Below, one piece after another: positions 7,503 to 16,287 of a stretch of DNA of 64,000 bases. Below the pieces are notes generated by a model. That model was given only the letters and a program-made list of their open reading frames with translations, was not told the DNA's origin and searched no databases. The first letter of the stretch is position 1. Each line of letters starts with the position of its first letter. Position numbers and translations under genes: made by a program. The DNA comes from Saprospiraceae bacterium (GTDB lineage: Bacteria; Bacteroidota; Bacteroidia; Chitinophagales; Saprospiraceae): positions 1 through 64,000 of the forward strand of contig JAHBTW010000024.1 in the NCBI GenBank assembly GCA_019638385.1. The letters are read 5' to 3'.

Positions 7503-7733
7503 ACCAAAAGTATTAAAAAACAATCGCCGGTTCCGGCCTCACCACCGGAACCACCACCTGCACATATCGAACGTTTTACACTGAAAATCAATCAATTGGT
7601 GCTTTTCTCGTCGGGGGTGCTGTCTAAATTCACAAACCTATACCCCGCTCGTTCCGAATTGCCTATTTTTGCGGCGTGAGCAATTTGCAACAACTTCTCG
7701 ACCGCTATCGCGACGACCGTCGCACCCAATTAC
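7503..7733 (+). repeat. mfd head, intact copy of the duplicated segment
   Basis: This is the partner of 4538-4755. The best block, 7633-7733, covers 43 bp upstream of mfd and its first 19 codons and is 95/101 identical to 4655-4755. The centres of the two copies are 2978 bp apart and enclose exactly the lipoprotein/sigma/barrel operon. Confidence 0.85.
7664..7671 (+). promoter_or_regulatory. Bacteroidota -7 box (TATTTTTG) almost touching the mfd start
   Basis: TATTTTTG ends only 4 nt before the GTG at 7676. If functional, transcription would start at or inside the start codon, giving a leaderless mRNA. No clear -33 TTTG is present at 19-23 nt upstream, which lowers confidence. Confidence 0.4.
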
Positions 7734-10700
7734 TCAACCGCACGCTCGAACAGCCCGGTGCGCCCCGCGTATTGCTTACCGGCGTTACGGGCGGCCAACG
7801 CGGCTTTATCGCTGCCGGCGCCTGGCTCAGCCGCCCCCGTTGTTATCTGCTCATCGCGGCCGATAAGGAGGAAGCCGCTTATCTGCAAAACGACCTGAGC
7901 GGCCTGCTCGAACAGCAAACGGTCCACTTCTTTCCCGACTCCTTCAAGCGGCCCCAATTCTTCGAAGAACTCAACAGCACCCAAACCCTTCAGCGCGCCG
8001 ATACCGTGAATGCGCTGGCTACTTCGGCCGCCAAAACGGAGATCATCGTCAGCTACCCGGAGGCGCTGTTGGAGAAAGTAGTGTCGCCCACGGCATTGGA
8101 TCAGTCGCGCATAGACATACACAAAGGCGAGCGTCTGGATGTGGATACGGTCATTGACGTGCTCGCCGAGCATGGGTTCAACCGCGAAGATTTTGTATTC
8201 GAGCCGGGGCAGTTTTCCATCCGGGGCGGTATCGTGGATATTTTTTCTTTCGGCAACGATCAGCCCTACCGCATCGAACTGTTCGACGACGAGGTAGAAA
8301 GCATCCGAATTTTCAACCCGCTCACGCAGTTGTCGGTGCGCAACATCAGCAAGGTGTCCATTGTGCCCAACATCAACTCCCGCTTTCGAAAAGAGCAAAA
8401 AGTACCGCTCTTCGACGTGTTGCCGCCCGATGCGGTGCTGTGGATCAAAGATGTCCACAAATTGGAAGAAGTGCTGCAGGCCGGGGCCGACAAGGCGGCG
8501 GAATTTGCCAAAACCATCTCAACCTTAGATGAGAGCGACCTCGCCGTGCTGTTTCGCGATGAGACCTTCCTCGATCCGCAGGAGGTGATGGCCGCTGTGG
8601 AGCGTTTTCCGGCGACCATTTTCGGCACAGAAGCGCAGCAGACTTTCAAAATCAACACCATTGCGGCCTACCGCACCGCGCGGCAACCGGCCTTCCAGAA
8701 GCAGTTCAACTCGCTCATTGCCAACCTGCAAGGGAATTCCAAAAAAGGCATTGCCAACTACATCTTCACCGACAACGCCAAACAGATAGAGCGCTTCTAC
8801 TCCATTTTTGAAGACCTGGAGGCTGATGTGAATTTCCACCCGGTGCTGTGCCCCATTCATGAGGGTTTTGTGGATGAAGACCTGAAAATAGCCTGCTACA
8901 CCGATCACCAGATTTTTGAGCGTTTCCACCGCTATAAGCTCAAGCAGGGCTACACCAAAGAAATGGCGCTCAATGTGCGCATGCTCAACGAGTTGCAGCC
9001 CGGCGATTTCGTTACCCACATCGATCACGGCGTGGGCCGGTACTCCGGTCTGGAAAAAATCAACATCAACGGACACATACAGGAATCGGTGCGGTTGGTG
9101 TATAAAAACAACGACATCCTGTACGTCAGCATCAACTCGCTGCACAAAATAGCCAAGTACACCGGCAAAGACGGTACCGAACCCACGCTGCACAAGCTCG
9201 GCTCGGAGGCTTGGAAAAACCTCAAAGCCAAAACCAAAAAGAAGGTAAAAGACATTGCCAAAGAACTCATACAGCTCTATGCCAAGCGAAAAGCCTCGCC
9301 CGGCTTCGCGTTCAGCCCCGACGGTTACCTCCAGAATGAACTCGAAGCCTCCTTTATTTATGAAGACACGCCCGACCAACTCAAGGCCACCAATGACGTA
9401 AAAGAGGACATGCTCAAAATGCACCCCATGGACCGCCTGATCTGCGGCGATGTGGGTTTCGGCAAAACCGAGGTGGCCGTGCGCGCGGCGTTCAAAGCGG
9501 TGCTCGACAAAAAACAGGTGGCCATTCTCGTGCCCACCACCATCCTCGCGCTGCAACATTTCAAAACCTTCTCCGAACGGCTCAAAGAGTTCGGCGCCGA
9601 AACGGACTACCTCAACCGCTTCCGCTCTGCCAAAGAGCGCCGCGACATCCTCGAACGGCTCAAAGCCGGCAAAATTGACATCATCATCGGCACGCACGCG
9701 TTGCTGAGCAAGGAGGTGGAATTTAAAGACCTGGGGCTGCTCATTGTGGATGAAGAGCAGAAATTCGGCGTGGCCGCCAAAGAGCGCCTGCGCAACCTCA
9801 AGGTAAACGTGGACACGCTCACCCTCACCGCCACGCCCATACCGCGCACCATGCAGTTTTCGCTCATGGCCGCCCGCGACCTCTCCGTCATCCGCACCCC
9901 GCCGCCCAACCGGCAGCCCATCCACACCGAGGTGCGCGTATTCAGCGAGGCGCTCATCCGGGAATCCATTTATTATGAAATCAACCGGGGCGGACAGGTA
10001 TTTTTTGTACACAACCGCGTGAAAAACCTGCCCGACATGACGGCCCTGCTACAGCGCCTTTGTCCGGATGTGGAATTCCGCATGGCGCACGGGCAGCTCG
10101 AACTCGACCGATTGGAAAAAACCCTCGTGGATTTTATTGACAAACAGTTCGACGTATTGGTGTGTACCAACATCATCGAAACCGGCCTTGACATTCCCAA
10201 CGCCAATACCATCATCATCAACGATGCGCACCATTTCGGAATGAGCGACCTGCACCAGTTGCGCGGCAGAGTGGGTCGTTCCAATCGCAAGGCGTTCTGC
10301 TACCTGTTTAGCCCGCCGATGTCAACCCTCACCGGCGACGCGCGCAAGCGCCTGCGCACCATTGAAGAATTTGCCGACCTCGGCAGCGGTTTCCAGATCG
10401 CCATGCGCGACATGGACATTCGCGGCGCGGGCAACCTGCTTGGCGCAGAGCAGAGCGGCTTCATCGCCGATATCGGCTTCGAGACCTTCCAGCGCATTCT
10501 CGACGAGGCCATGATGGAACTCAAACAATCTGAATTTAAAGAACTCTTTAGCGAAGAAATCGCCAAAGACCCGCGCTATGTGACCGACGTGATGGTGGAT
10601 ACGGATGTGGAAATGCTCATCCCCAGCGAATACGTCAGCAACATCACCGAGCGGCTTGCGCTCTACACCGAATTGGATGCCATAGAAACCGAAGAAGCAT

Positions 10701-11047
10701 TGGAGCAATACGCCGAGAAACTACGCGACCGTTTCGGGCGCGTGCCGGTGCAGGTGCGGGAATTATTTGAAGGCTTGCGCCTCCGCTGGGTGTGCCGTCA
10801 ACTCGGATTTGAACGCATCATATTGAAAAACAACAAGCTGCGCGCTTATTTTGTGGAGAACCCGCAATCGGTGTTTTTCGAAACGCCTGTATTCCACCGG
10901 GTGCTCGCTTATGTGGGCGGGCAGGGCAAAGCCCAAGGACTGAGCTTCAAACAATCCAATAAAAGTTTTATCCTGATCAAAGACGGGGTGCGCAGTCTAA
11001 AGGCGGCCAAAACGGTACTGCAAGGCGTGTTGGATGCGTGCGCTTAG
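7676..11047 (+). CDS. mfd: Transcription-repair coupling factor
   Basis: 1123 aa, typical for Mfd, an ATP-dependent DNA translocase that removes stalled RNA polymerase and recruits UvrA. The N-terminal UvrB-like domains cover about residues 1-400. The RNA-polymerase-interacting CarD-like domain is near 438-500 (GDFVTHIDHGVGRYSG). The helicase core has Walker A GDVGFGKTEV near 590, DEEQ near 692, motif III TATPIPRT near 720 and motif VI QLRGRVGRSNR near 860. The C-terminal TRCF domain ends the protein. The GTG start is chosen from the family N-terminus (SNLQQLLDRYRDDRRTQ). A duplicate of its first 19 codons lies at 4698-4755. Monocistronic, followed by a hairpin. Confidence 0.98.
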   Translation: MSNLQQLLDRYRDDRRTQLLNRTLEQPGAPRVLLTGVTGGQRGFIAAGAWLSRPRCYLLIAADKEEAAYLQNDLSGLLEQQTVHFFPDSFKRPQFFEELNSTQTLQRADTVNALATSAAKTEIIVSYPEALLEKVVSPTALDQSRIDIHKGERLDVDTVIDVLAEHGFNREDFVFEPGQFSIRGGIVDIFSFGNDQPYRIELFDDEVESIRIFNPLTQLSVRNISKVSIVPNINSRFRKEQKVPLFDVLPPDAVLWIKDVHKLEEVLQAGADKAAEFAKTISTLDESDLAVLFRDETFLDPQEVMAAVERFPATIFGTEAQQTFKINTIAAYRTARQPAFQKQFNSLIANLQGNSKKGIANYIFTDNAKQIERFYSIFEDLEADVNFHPVLCPIHEGFVDEDLKIACYTDHQIFERFHRYKLKQGYTKEMALNVRMLNELQPGDFVTHIDHGVGRYSGLEKININGHIQESVRLVYKNNDILYVSINSLHKIAKYTGKDGTEPTLHKLGSEAWKNLKAKTKKKVKDIAKELIQLYAKRKASPGFAFSPDGYLQNELEASFIYEDTPDQLKATNDVKEDMLKMHPMDRLICGDVGFGKTEVAVRAAFKAVLDKKQVAILVPTTILALQHFKTFSERLKEFGAETDYLNRFRSAKERRDILERLKAGKIDIIIGTHALLSKEVEFKDLGLLIVDEEQKFGVAAKERLRNLKVNVDTLTLTATPIPRTMQFSLMAARDLSVIRTPPPNRQPIHTEVRVFSEALIRESIYYEINRGGQVFFVHNRVKNLPDMTALLQRLCPDVEFRMAHGQLELDRLEKTLVDFIDKQFDVLVCTNIIETGLDIPNANTIIINDAHHFGMSDLHQLRGRVGRSNRKAFCYLFSPPMSTLTGDARKRLRTIEEFADLGSGFQIAMRDMDIRGAGNLLGAEQSGFIADIGFETFQRILDEAMMELKQSEFKELFSEEIAKDPRYVTDVMVDTDVEMLIPSEYVSNITERLALYTELDAIETEEALEQYAEKLRDRFGRVPVQVRELFEGLRLRWVCRQLGFERIILKNNKLRAYFVENPQSVFFETPVFHRVLAYVGGQGKAQGLSFKQSNKSFILIKDGVRSLKAAKTVLQGVLDACA

Positions 11048-11095
11048 GAATACCATCCCTGAACTTGCAACTGCCTGATAAGGGATGGTATTCCT
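11046..11095. terminator. Hairpin between convergent genes
   Basis: AGGAATACCATCCCT (11046-11060) pairs perfectly with AGGGATGGTATTCCT (11081-11095) across a 20-nt loop. It lies between mfd and the opposing hydroxylase gene. There is no T tract, so it would work as a generic bidirectional stop or RNA-end stabiliser. Confidence 0.6.
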
Positions 11096-11105
11096 GACGC
11101 CTGCC

Positions 11106-11786
11106 CTACAGCCACTTCTCCGCGTCGGCTTCCACGTTTACCTTTACTTCGCGTTTTTTCTCTTTGCGGGGAACCGTGCCGAACACATAATCCCACAGGG
11201 GAGAGGTAACGCCGAACATCACCTCGTCTTCGCTGTAGTGGTGAATGGCGTGGTTGACCCACAACGCTTTAAAGGTATTGCCGGGCATTTTGAAAATATG
11301 CACCGAATAGTGAATGAGGAGATACAACGCGTATCCCACCATAAAGCCGGCGAGAAATGAAAAGGCAAAATCGCCGAGTACGAGTCGGAACAAACCCAAC
11401 AGCATAGTGCCGATGACGACGCTCAACACCGGGGGCATGGCGAGGCGCTGCTTGTCTTTCGGATAATCGTGGTGTACGCCGTGCGCTTTCCACTGAAACT
11501 TCTTGCGCGCTTCGGTGGTGGTCGAGATATGATATACGTTGCGGTGTACGAGATATTCTACGAAAGTGAAAAACAACGCGCCGCCGAAGAAAAGCCCTGC
11601 AATGTGCCAATTGCCCAGTGTGGTGGCTAATTTGGTCCATACAATCAGACCTGCCGCGTAGAGAAAAAACATCGTGACCGGAATGGCGATATGCGTGCGA
11701 GTGAGGCTGTCTAAGAATTTGTTGTTAAACAACTGGACGGAAACGTTTTCATCTGAAACAAACTGTTTCTGTTTTTTGGTACTCAT
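11106..11786 (-). CDS. Fatty acid hydroxylase / sterol desaturase superfamily membrane enzyme
   Basis: Start chosen at ATG 11786 (MSTKKQKQ); an ATG three codons upstream is possible. The protein has four hydrophobic segments and the di-iron histidine clusters of the superfamily: HRNVYH, HGVHHDYP, HYSVH and NHAIHHY, ending with PLWDYVFGT. These bind two irons for O2-dependent hydroxylation of lipid tails. A role in 2-hydroxylation of fatty acids or sphingolipid-like lipids is plausible for Bacteroidota but cannot be fixed from sequence. Single gene with its own -7 box upstream. Confidence 0.85.
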   Translation of the reverse strand: MSTKKQKQFVSDENVSVQLFNNKFLDSLTRTHIAIPVTMFFLYAAGLIVWTKLATTLGNWHIAGLFFGGALFFTFVEYLVHRNVYHISTTTEARKKFQWKAHGVHHDYPKDKQRLAMPPVLSVVIGTMLLGLFRLVLGDFAFSFLAGFMVGYALYLLIHYSVHIFKMPGNTFKALWVNHAIHHYSEDEVMFGVTSPLWDYVFGTVPRKEKKREVKVNVEADAEKWL

Positions 11787-11808
11787 ATTACACACTGTTT
11801 AGAAGCTG

Positions 11809-11816
11809 CAAAGGTA
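11809..11816 (-). promoter_or_regulatory. -7 box TACCTTTG for the fatty acid hydroxylase
   Basis: CAAAGGTA on the plus strand reads TACCTTTG on the minus strand, 23-30 nt upstream of the chosen start, a good position for a short leader. Confidence 0.55.
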
Positions 11817-11860
11817 ACAGCGTTTGGTTGTAAAATCAAATATCAATCGGGAAAACGGCA

Positions 11861-12934
11861 TCAAATTCCGAGTGTTTGGCGCAAATACCGCTGGTATTTG
11901 ATCCGGTAGCTTTTATAGACCCGTTTAATGTTGTCGTATTGCGACGTGGGATGCTGCACGCCGAGGAAGCCTTGTTGTTTCATCCAATCATCGTTATATA
12001 CCTTGCCGAGATAGCGGCTGCCGTGATCGGGGAACAGCGCCACCACCACGTCTGTGGGGCGCAGGCGATCCTTGATTTGATACACGCACTGCATGGCCGA
12101 TCCCGCGGAATAGCCCACAAACAAGCCCTCCAACCGGGCCAACTGCCGGCAGCGATGGGCGCTGGCACGATCGGTTACTTTGATGAAATCGTCCACCAAA
12201 TCGAACGCCATGTTGTCGGGAATGATGTTTTTGCCCAAGCCCTCAATCTTGTAGGGCCGGATCTCATCGCGGTCGTAAATGCCTGTTTCCCAATACTTTT
12301 TCAGCACAGAGCCGTAAGCGTCCACGCCGATAATTTTGATGTCGGGATTTTGCTCTTTGAGGAACCGCGCGGTTCCCGAAAGGGTGCCTCCGGTACCGGC
12401 GCAACATATATAATGCGTGATGCGGCCTTCGGTTTGCTCCCATATTTCCGGCCCGGTGGAGTGGTAGTGGGCGTCGGCATTGTCTAAGTTGAAATTCTGA
12501 GCCAGGTAGTAGGCGCCGGGAATATCGCGGGAAATCTGCTCCGCGCGCGAGTAGTAAGAGCGCGGGTCTTCCGGTTCTACCTCCACGGGGCACACCACCA
12601 CTTCGGCGCCCATAGAGCGCAGCAGCGATATTTTTTCAGGCGATGCTTTGCTGGTGACGGTGAGCACGCATTTGTACCCTTTGAGGCTGGAAACCATGGC
12701 GATGCTGTAGCCGGTATTGCCGGAAGTGGCTTCCACTACCGTGGCGCCGGGCTTGAGTTTACCGGCTCGTTCCGCCTCTTCAATCATGTAGAGCGCGATG
12801 CGGTCTTTCGCTGATTGACCGGGATTGAAGGCTTCTACCTTGGCCAATACGAGACCTGGGATGTCCTTCGCAATTTTGTTCAGCTTGATGAGCGGCGTTT
12901 TGCCGATAGTTGCTAATACATTTTCGTAGTACAT
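11861..12934 (-). CDS. PLP-dependent cysteine synthase family protein
   Basis: 357 aa fold-type II PLP enzyme of the cysteine synthase/cystathionine beta-synthase group. Visible signatures: TPLIKLNKI near residue 13, PLP-lysine in NPGQSAKDRIA (~Lys43), substrate-binding TSGNTG near 70, phosphate-binding GTGGT near 180 and SAGSA near 285. The C-terminus lacks CBS domains, so a lyase or synthase of the CysK/CysM/CBS-core type is indicated. Exact substrate pair (O-acetylserine with sulfide, or serine with homocysteine) is not decided by sequence. Monocistronic, with a -7 box about 100 nt upstream. Confidence 0.9.
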   Translation of the reverse strand: MYYENVLATIGKTPLIKLNKIAKDIPGLVLAKVEAFNPGQSAKDRIALYMIEEAERAGKLKPGATVVEATSGNTGYSIAMVSSLKGYKCVLTVTSKASPEKISLLRSMGAEVVVCPVEVEPEDPRSYYSRAEQISRDIPGAYYLAQNFNLDNADAHYHSTGPEIWEQTEGRITHYICCAGTGGTLSGTARFLKEQNPDIKIIGVDAYGSVLKKYWETGIYDRDEIRPYKIEGLGKNIIPDNMAFDLVDDFIKVTDRASAHRCRQLARLEGLFVGYSAGSAMQCVYQIKDRLRPTDVVVALFPDHGSRYLGKVYNDDWMKQQGFLGVQHPTSQYDNIKRVYKSYRIKYQRYLRQTLGI

Positions 12935-13031
12935 ACGTTACCGTTTTTGCTTTTGCGGCTTATTCACCAAAAGACAAAAGGCTTCAACGTTTTTGGGTAC
13001 CCAATTGAATTGACAGTTGCTTTTCCTACGG

Positions 13032-13039
13032 CAAAGGTA
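13032..13039 (-). promoter_or_regulatory. -7 box TACCTTTG for the cysteine synthase gene
   Basis: CAAAGGTA on the plus strand, about 100 nt upstream of the start at 12934. It implies an 85-90 nt leader with no structure I recognise. Confidence 0.5.
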
Positions 13040-13225
13040 GAGAAAAATAATCGGCAGGTAATGTTTCCTTATTTTTAAAAAATGCGCCCAATTGAACCAA
13101 ACCGGGAGAACATGCGTATAATTGCCCTATACTCCGGCGGCGGCAGGCCGACAACCGAAATGCCTCCGGAAATCATTGCTCAAGCGCCGCGCTGACGAAT
13201 GGCCCGGCAGTAAAATATCCTTGAA

Positions 13226-13648
13226 ATGGCCATCGGCAAAGTTCTCCTCAAAGTGCGCCTCATTCTGTACCACAAAGGACAAATACTGCTGCTGCGTCAA
13301 ACCAAGCCCAACGGCGGCAACTACACCTTGGTCGGCGGCAACGTGGAAAGCGCGGAAACTGCCCCGCAGGCCCTCATCCGCGAAGCCTTCGAGGAAGCCG
13401 GCGTGGTACTCAAGGAGAAAGACCTTCAGTTGGTGCATGTACTCCACAAAGCCAAAAATGGCGAGCACCGTATCACCTTGTATTTCAAAACCTACCGCTG
13501 GGAAGGCCGGCTCATGGCCAAAGAAGTCCACAAGTTCAACGAATGCGAATGGTTTGAACTGGACGCGCTACCGCCCAATATGACCGAAACCGTGCGCCAT
13601 GTACTCCAAAAGTACCGCGACGGGGTGATGTTTTCGGTGTTTCGGTGA
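13226..13648 (+). CDS. Nudix hydrolase
   Basis: 140 aa single-domain Nudix protein. The Nudix box is complete: GGNVESAETAPQALIREAFE followed by EAG, at about residues 37-60, matching G-x5-E-x7-REUxEExGU, with the Mg-binding glutamates REAFEE. The substrate, some nucleoside diphosphate linked to another group, cannot be told. A conserved ending (W-F-x-L-D-x-LP) supports the frame. It starts at ATG 13226; the 12935-13225 gap holds only the divergent promoter of the neighbour and no supported gene. Confidence 0.9.
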   Translation: MAIGKVLLKVRLILYHKGQILLLRQTKPNGGNYTLVGGNVESAETAPQALIREAFEEAGVVLKEKDLQLVHVLHKAKNGEHRITLYFKTYRWEGRLMAKEVHKFNECEWFELDALPPNMTETVRHVLQKYRDGVMFSVFR

Positions 13649-13691
13649 AGTGGGCGTGAAATCTTTTTGATATCCCCAAAGACCAATTCCG

Positions 13692-13769
13692 ATGCTACAC
13701 TTATCAACAGTTGAACCCGGGACACTGGAGTTATTGAAGCGGCTGATGGCCGAAGATGTTCATAAGTAA
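13692..13769 (+). pseudogene. Remnant of an AbiEii-like nucleotidyltransferase toxin N-terminus
   Basis: The 25-residue frame MLHLSTVEPGTLELLKRLMA... resembles the usual N-terminus of nucleotidyltransferase AbiEii/AbiGii toxins (M-L-x3-T-V-x-P-x-T-L-x-L-L-K-x-L-M). It stops at TAA 13767-13769 before the GGTALAL catalytic segment. A short stretch just upstream in another frame (NLFDIPKDQF, ~13660-13690) resembles the usual upstream partner, suggesting both genes are decayed. Recognition rests on a short match. Confidence 0.4.
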
Positions 13770-13794
13770 GATGGAAACGCGTAGGGTGCAGCAT

Positions 13795-14571
13795 CTATTC
13801 ATAAAAAAATTCAACCATGCGATAGGCATTGGCCATCTTCACAGGTAGTCCTCCCGCGTTGTATTCGTAGGTGTGGTGAATAGGAGATGGGTCATAATCT
13901 CCGCAATCCCAATGGACGATTTGATTCATCACCGGGTTGTAAACGGAGTAGTCTTCAGGGAAAATCCGATGCAGGCCGATCAGGTAGTAAGGGCTGAAAG
14001 TGCCGTCAAACTCTGCTATCGCCAGGCGATGCTCTTCGTTGTTGACGTGATAGAAGTCTTGTTCCTTTATGACGTTGCCGCAGCCGTCGCGTGTAAAAAC
14101 CGTTTTATCATTGCCGCCCTCGAACCACCTACTTCTCAGAAAACCGTTGTTGTGCCACTCATAGTGGTAAGTGGTACTCCAAGTTATACTGCCAAAGTAG
14201 GTGGTTACTATGCGGGCCAGCTTGCCGTTTTCATACATGTATTGTGATTCGCTGCTCAGTATTTGGGGGCTGTTTGTTTTGTAATTGAGCCGCTTCTCTA
14301 CGGCGCCGTCCGGGTTGTAAATAATCTTTGAAAAAGTGTAATAGCCCGCAATGCTGTCCAGGCGGTTTTGAGCATCAAAAAAATAGAAGGTCTCTTTTTG
14401 TATGGGGCTAAACCCCGTACCGGGAGAAAAAATGGTGGTAATTGTTCGGCTCAGTCGTTGGTCAAACGACTGGTCAAGACATGGGCTTTGCAGCGACCAT
14501 TCTGCCGATTTTTGACACGAGGCCAAAAGAAATAAAAGAACACAGGCGAAAAGCAGGCTAAATCTGGACAT
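13795..14571 (-). CDS. Lipoprotein with YD-repeat-like strands, unknown function
   Basis: 258 aa. The signal peptide ends at lipobox LLASC (Cys19). The mature protein is built of short beta-hairpin units with F-x-Y-D/N-x-x-N/G-x-L/V patterns (YFFDAQNRLDSIAGYY, YNPDGAVEKRLNY, YMYENGKLARIV), like the wall-associated YD-type repeats in many Bacteroidota lipoproteins. It faces the glycosyltransferase gene upstream on the same strand (63 nt) but no functional link is evident. Confidence 0.75.
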   Translation of the reverse strand: MSRFSLLFACVLLFLLASCQKSAEWSLQSPCLDQSFDQRLSRTITTIFSPGTGFSPIQKETFYFFDAQNRLDSIAGYYTFSKIIYNPDGAVEKRLNYKTNSPQILSSESQYMYENGKLARIVTTYFGSITWSTTYHYEWHNNGFLRSRWFEGGNDKTVFTRDGCGNVIKEQDFYHVNNEEHRLAIAEFDGTFSPYYLIGLHRIFPEDYSVYNPVMNQIVHWDCGDYDPSPIHHTYEYNAGGLPVKMANAYRMVEFFYE

Positions 14572-14634
14572 GGCAGGAAGTGTTTTTGAAATAAGACGGT
14601 TCGTGCGTGGCTCTTCGTTGGGTGTCGTCGCACA

Positions 14635-16197
14635 CTACTCCTTCGGCCAATACGGCCGTATATCAAAAAAATGAATCGTGCCGTCAAACACGCCGATGGG
14701 ATGCGCCAGCCACTTGTCCATGTCGGGGCGGCTGAGGTAAGCAGTGTCGCTTACGACTAAAGTGGTGCCGCGCCACAGCGCGTAACGCTCCAGATCGGCA
14801 TTGCTGAACGGCTCGTCGGGGCGGGTAGCCCAGCCTTTCACGTTGAGGTAATAGAGGTTCACGTTCGGGGTGAGGTCGGGCACGACAATGGCGAGCGTGG
14901 AGTCGTAGGTCAGGCCCTTTTCGGCCATGAAGGCGTGCAGTTCCTTCTTTTTCAATAAACTCCGGTTGAACGGGGCGATGTACTGATCGTTGCCGTAATA
15001 ATCGCTCAGGTGCTTTTTGCCGTAGGAAATCGAGGTAAGCGCAAAAACCGACAGCGCTACCCCCAGCACCGGCGCAGCGAGTTTGGCCGGCAACCAGTTT
15101 TTCAACTTCCACACCGTGAGCGAAAAAACGGCCATTGCCAAAGGCATGATGTCAATGATGTAATAATGGTGTACCAAAATCTGGTTGTAAAACAACACCA
15201 AAAAGGCCAGCGACCCTAACAGCATAAACACCGTAAAAGCATACGCCGGGCGCGGAAACTGCCGGGGCAGAATCAGCACCGCCGGCAACAATACCAAAAA
15301 GGCCAGAATGGTAAACTTATTGAAATAAATGGAGTGATACCACATGTAAATCTCATAAGCATAGCGCTTTATCTCGGCCTGCGGCATCTTCCATATCGGC
15401 ATAATGTAGGTCATCAGCAGGCCCGAATGGTTGGTTTTGTTGTAATGACTCGCCCACAGGTACCAGCCCGCTGTGGACACGAGAATGACCGCCACCGCGA
15501 CCATCCAATTCCAAAAAACCGACTTGTCCGGGAAGTATTTTGCTCTGCCGCCTTTTGCAAAAAAGTAAAACCACTTAGCCGCCGCCACAGCCGCCAACGG
15601 CACAATGAGCAGACTCACCTTGATGAGCGCCGCCGCCAGAAAAAAAGCGCCCGCGAAGATCAACCGACCCCGGCCCGGCTGCTCCCAATAGCGCAGCAGC
15701 CCGTACATACCCACTAAAGCCAGTCCCAGCCCGGCCGGATTGGGCAGAAAATTGAATCCGTAAAAAGCCAGCAACGGCGAGCCGTAAAAAGCCCAGGGCA
15801 GTGCCAGCGACACCGTCCAGCCGCCCACCCAACGCAACAACATCTTCGACCAGGCCCACAGCCCCGCCGTGAAGCAGCCGAACACCAACAAACGCAAAAT
15901 CACATCGTACGGCCCGAAAATGTGGTACAAACCCGCTGCGATGTAGTACAGGATGGGAAACTCGCCCACCGCCGCATTGGCGCCGCCGAGGACGTGGTGT
16001 ACCTTGGGGTGGAAAAAGTGCATCCCGTTTTCGTAGTAGCAGCGGGCGAGCGAGGCGCTGTCAGCCTGCCGCCAGTTGTGCAGCGAGAAGGGGCCGAGTT
16101 GTGCAATATCGGCGTAGTTGAAATACCAGGCAATGGCCGCCACGCCGGCCAGAAAAGCGGCGCTGTGCAAGTATCCGTGTAGTTTGTTGGTTTCCAT
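14635..16197 (-). CDS. ArnT/PMT-like membrane glycosyltransferase (GT39-type)
   Basis: Start taken at ATG 16197 (METNKLHGYLHS); the frame is open 20 codons further but that stretch is polar. About ten or more hydrophobic helices follow. The first periplasmic loop has HNWRQADSASLARCYYENG, the pattern of dolichyl/undecaprenyl-phosphate-sugar mannosyltransferases (aspartate followed by a C-terminal soluble part). The enzyme would transfer a sugar from a polyprenyl-phosphate carrier to a lipid or protein at the outer face of the inner membrane. Acceptor unknown. No glycan cluster surrounds it. Confidence 0.8.
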   Translation of the reverse strand: METNKLHGYLHSAAFLAGVAAIAWYFNYADIAQLGPFSLHNWRQADSASLARCYYENGMHFFHPKVHHVLGGANAAVGEFPILYYIAAGLYHIFGPYDVILRLLVFGCFTAGLWAWSKMLLRWVGGWTVSLALPWAFYGSPLLAFYGFNFLPNPAGLGLALVGMYGLLRYWEQPGRGRLIFAGAFFLAAALIKVSLLIVPLAAVAAAKWFYFFAKGGRAKYFPDKSVFWNWMVAVAVILVSTAGWYLWASHYNKTNHSGLLMTYIMPIWKMPQAEIKRYAYEIYMWYHSIYFNKFTILAFLVLLPAVLILPRQFPRPAYAFTVFMLLGSLAFLVLFYNQILVHHYYIIDIMPLAMAVFSLTVWKLKNWLPAKLAAPVLGVALSVFALTSISYGKKHLSDYYGNDQYIAPFNRSLLKKKELHAFMAEKGLTYDSTLAIVVPDLTPNVNLYYLNVKGWATRPDEPFSNADLERYALWRGTTLVVSDTAYLSRPDMDKWLAHPIGVFDGTIHFFDIRPYWPKE

Positions 16198-16287
16198 GAG
16201 CGATAAGTTGGCCGAAAGATAAGAGTTGGATCGGTACAATGCATCTGTATGCCGCAATTCACACGCGCCGGACCCGGGGCGCCGGCC

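Noticed and set aside
8525..10012. 495-codon open frame on the minus strand opposite mfd
   Set aside because: Shadow of a GC-rich gene; the plus-strand Mfd motifs are complete and the minus protein has no recognisable domain.
13082..13195. 37-codon frame (MRPIEPNRENM...) upstream of the Nudix gene
   Set aside because: No homology signal or promoter support; kept only as a note.
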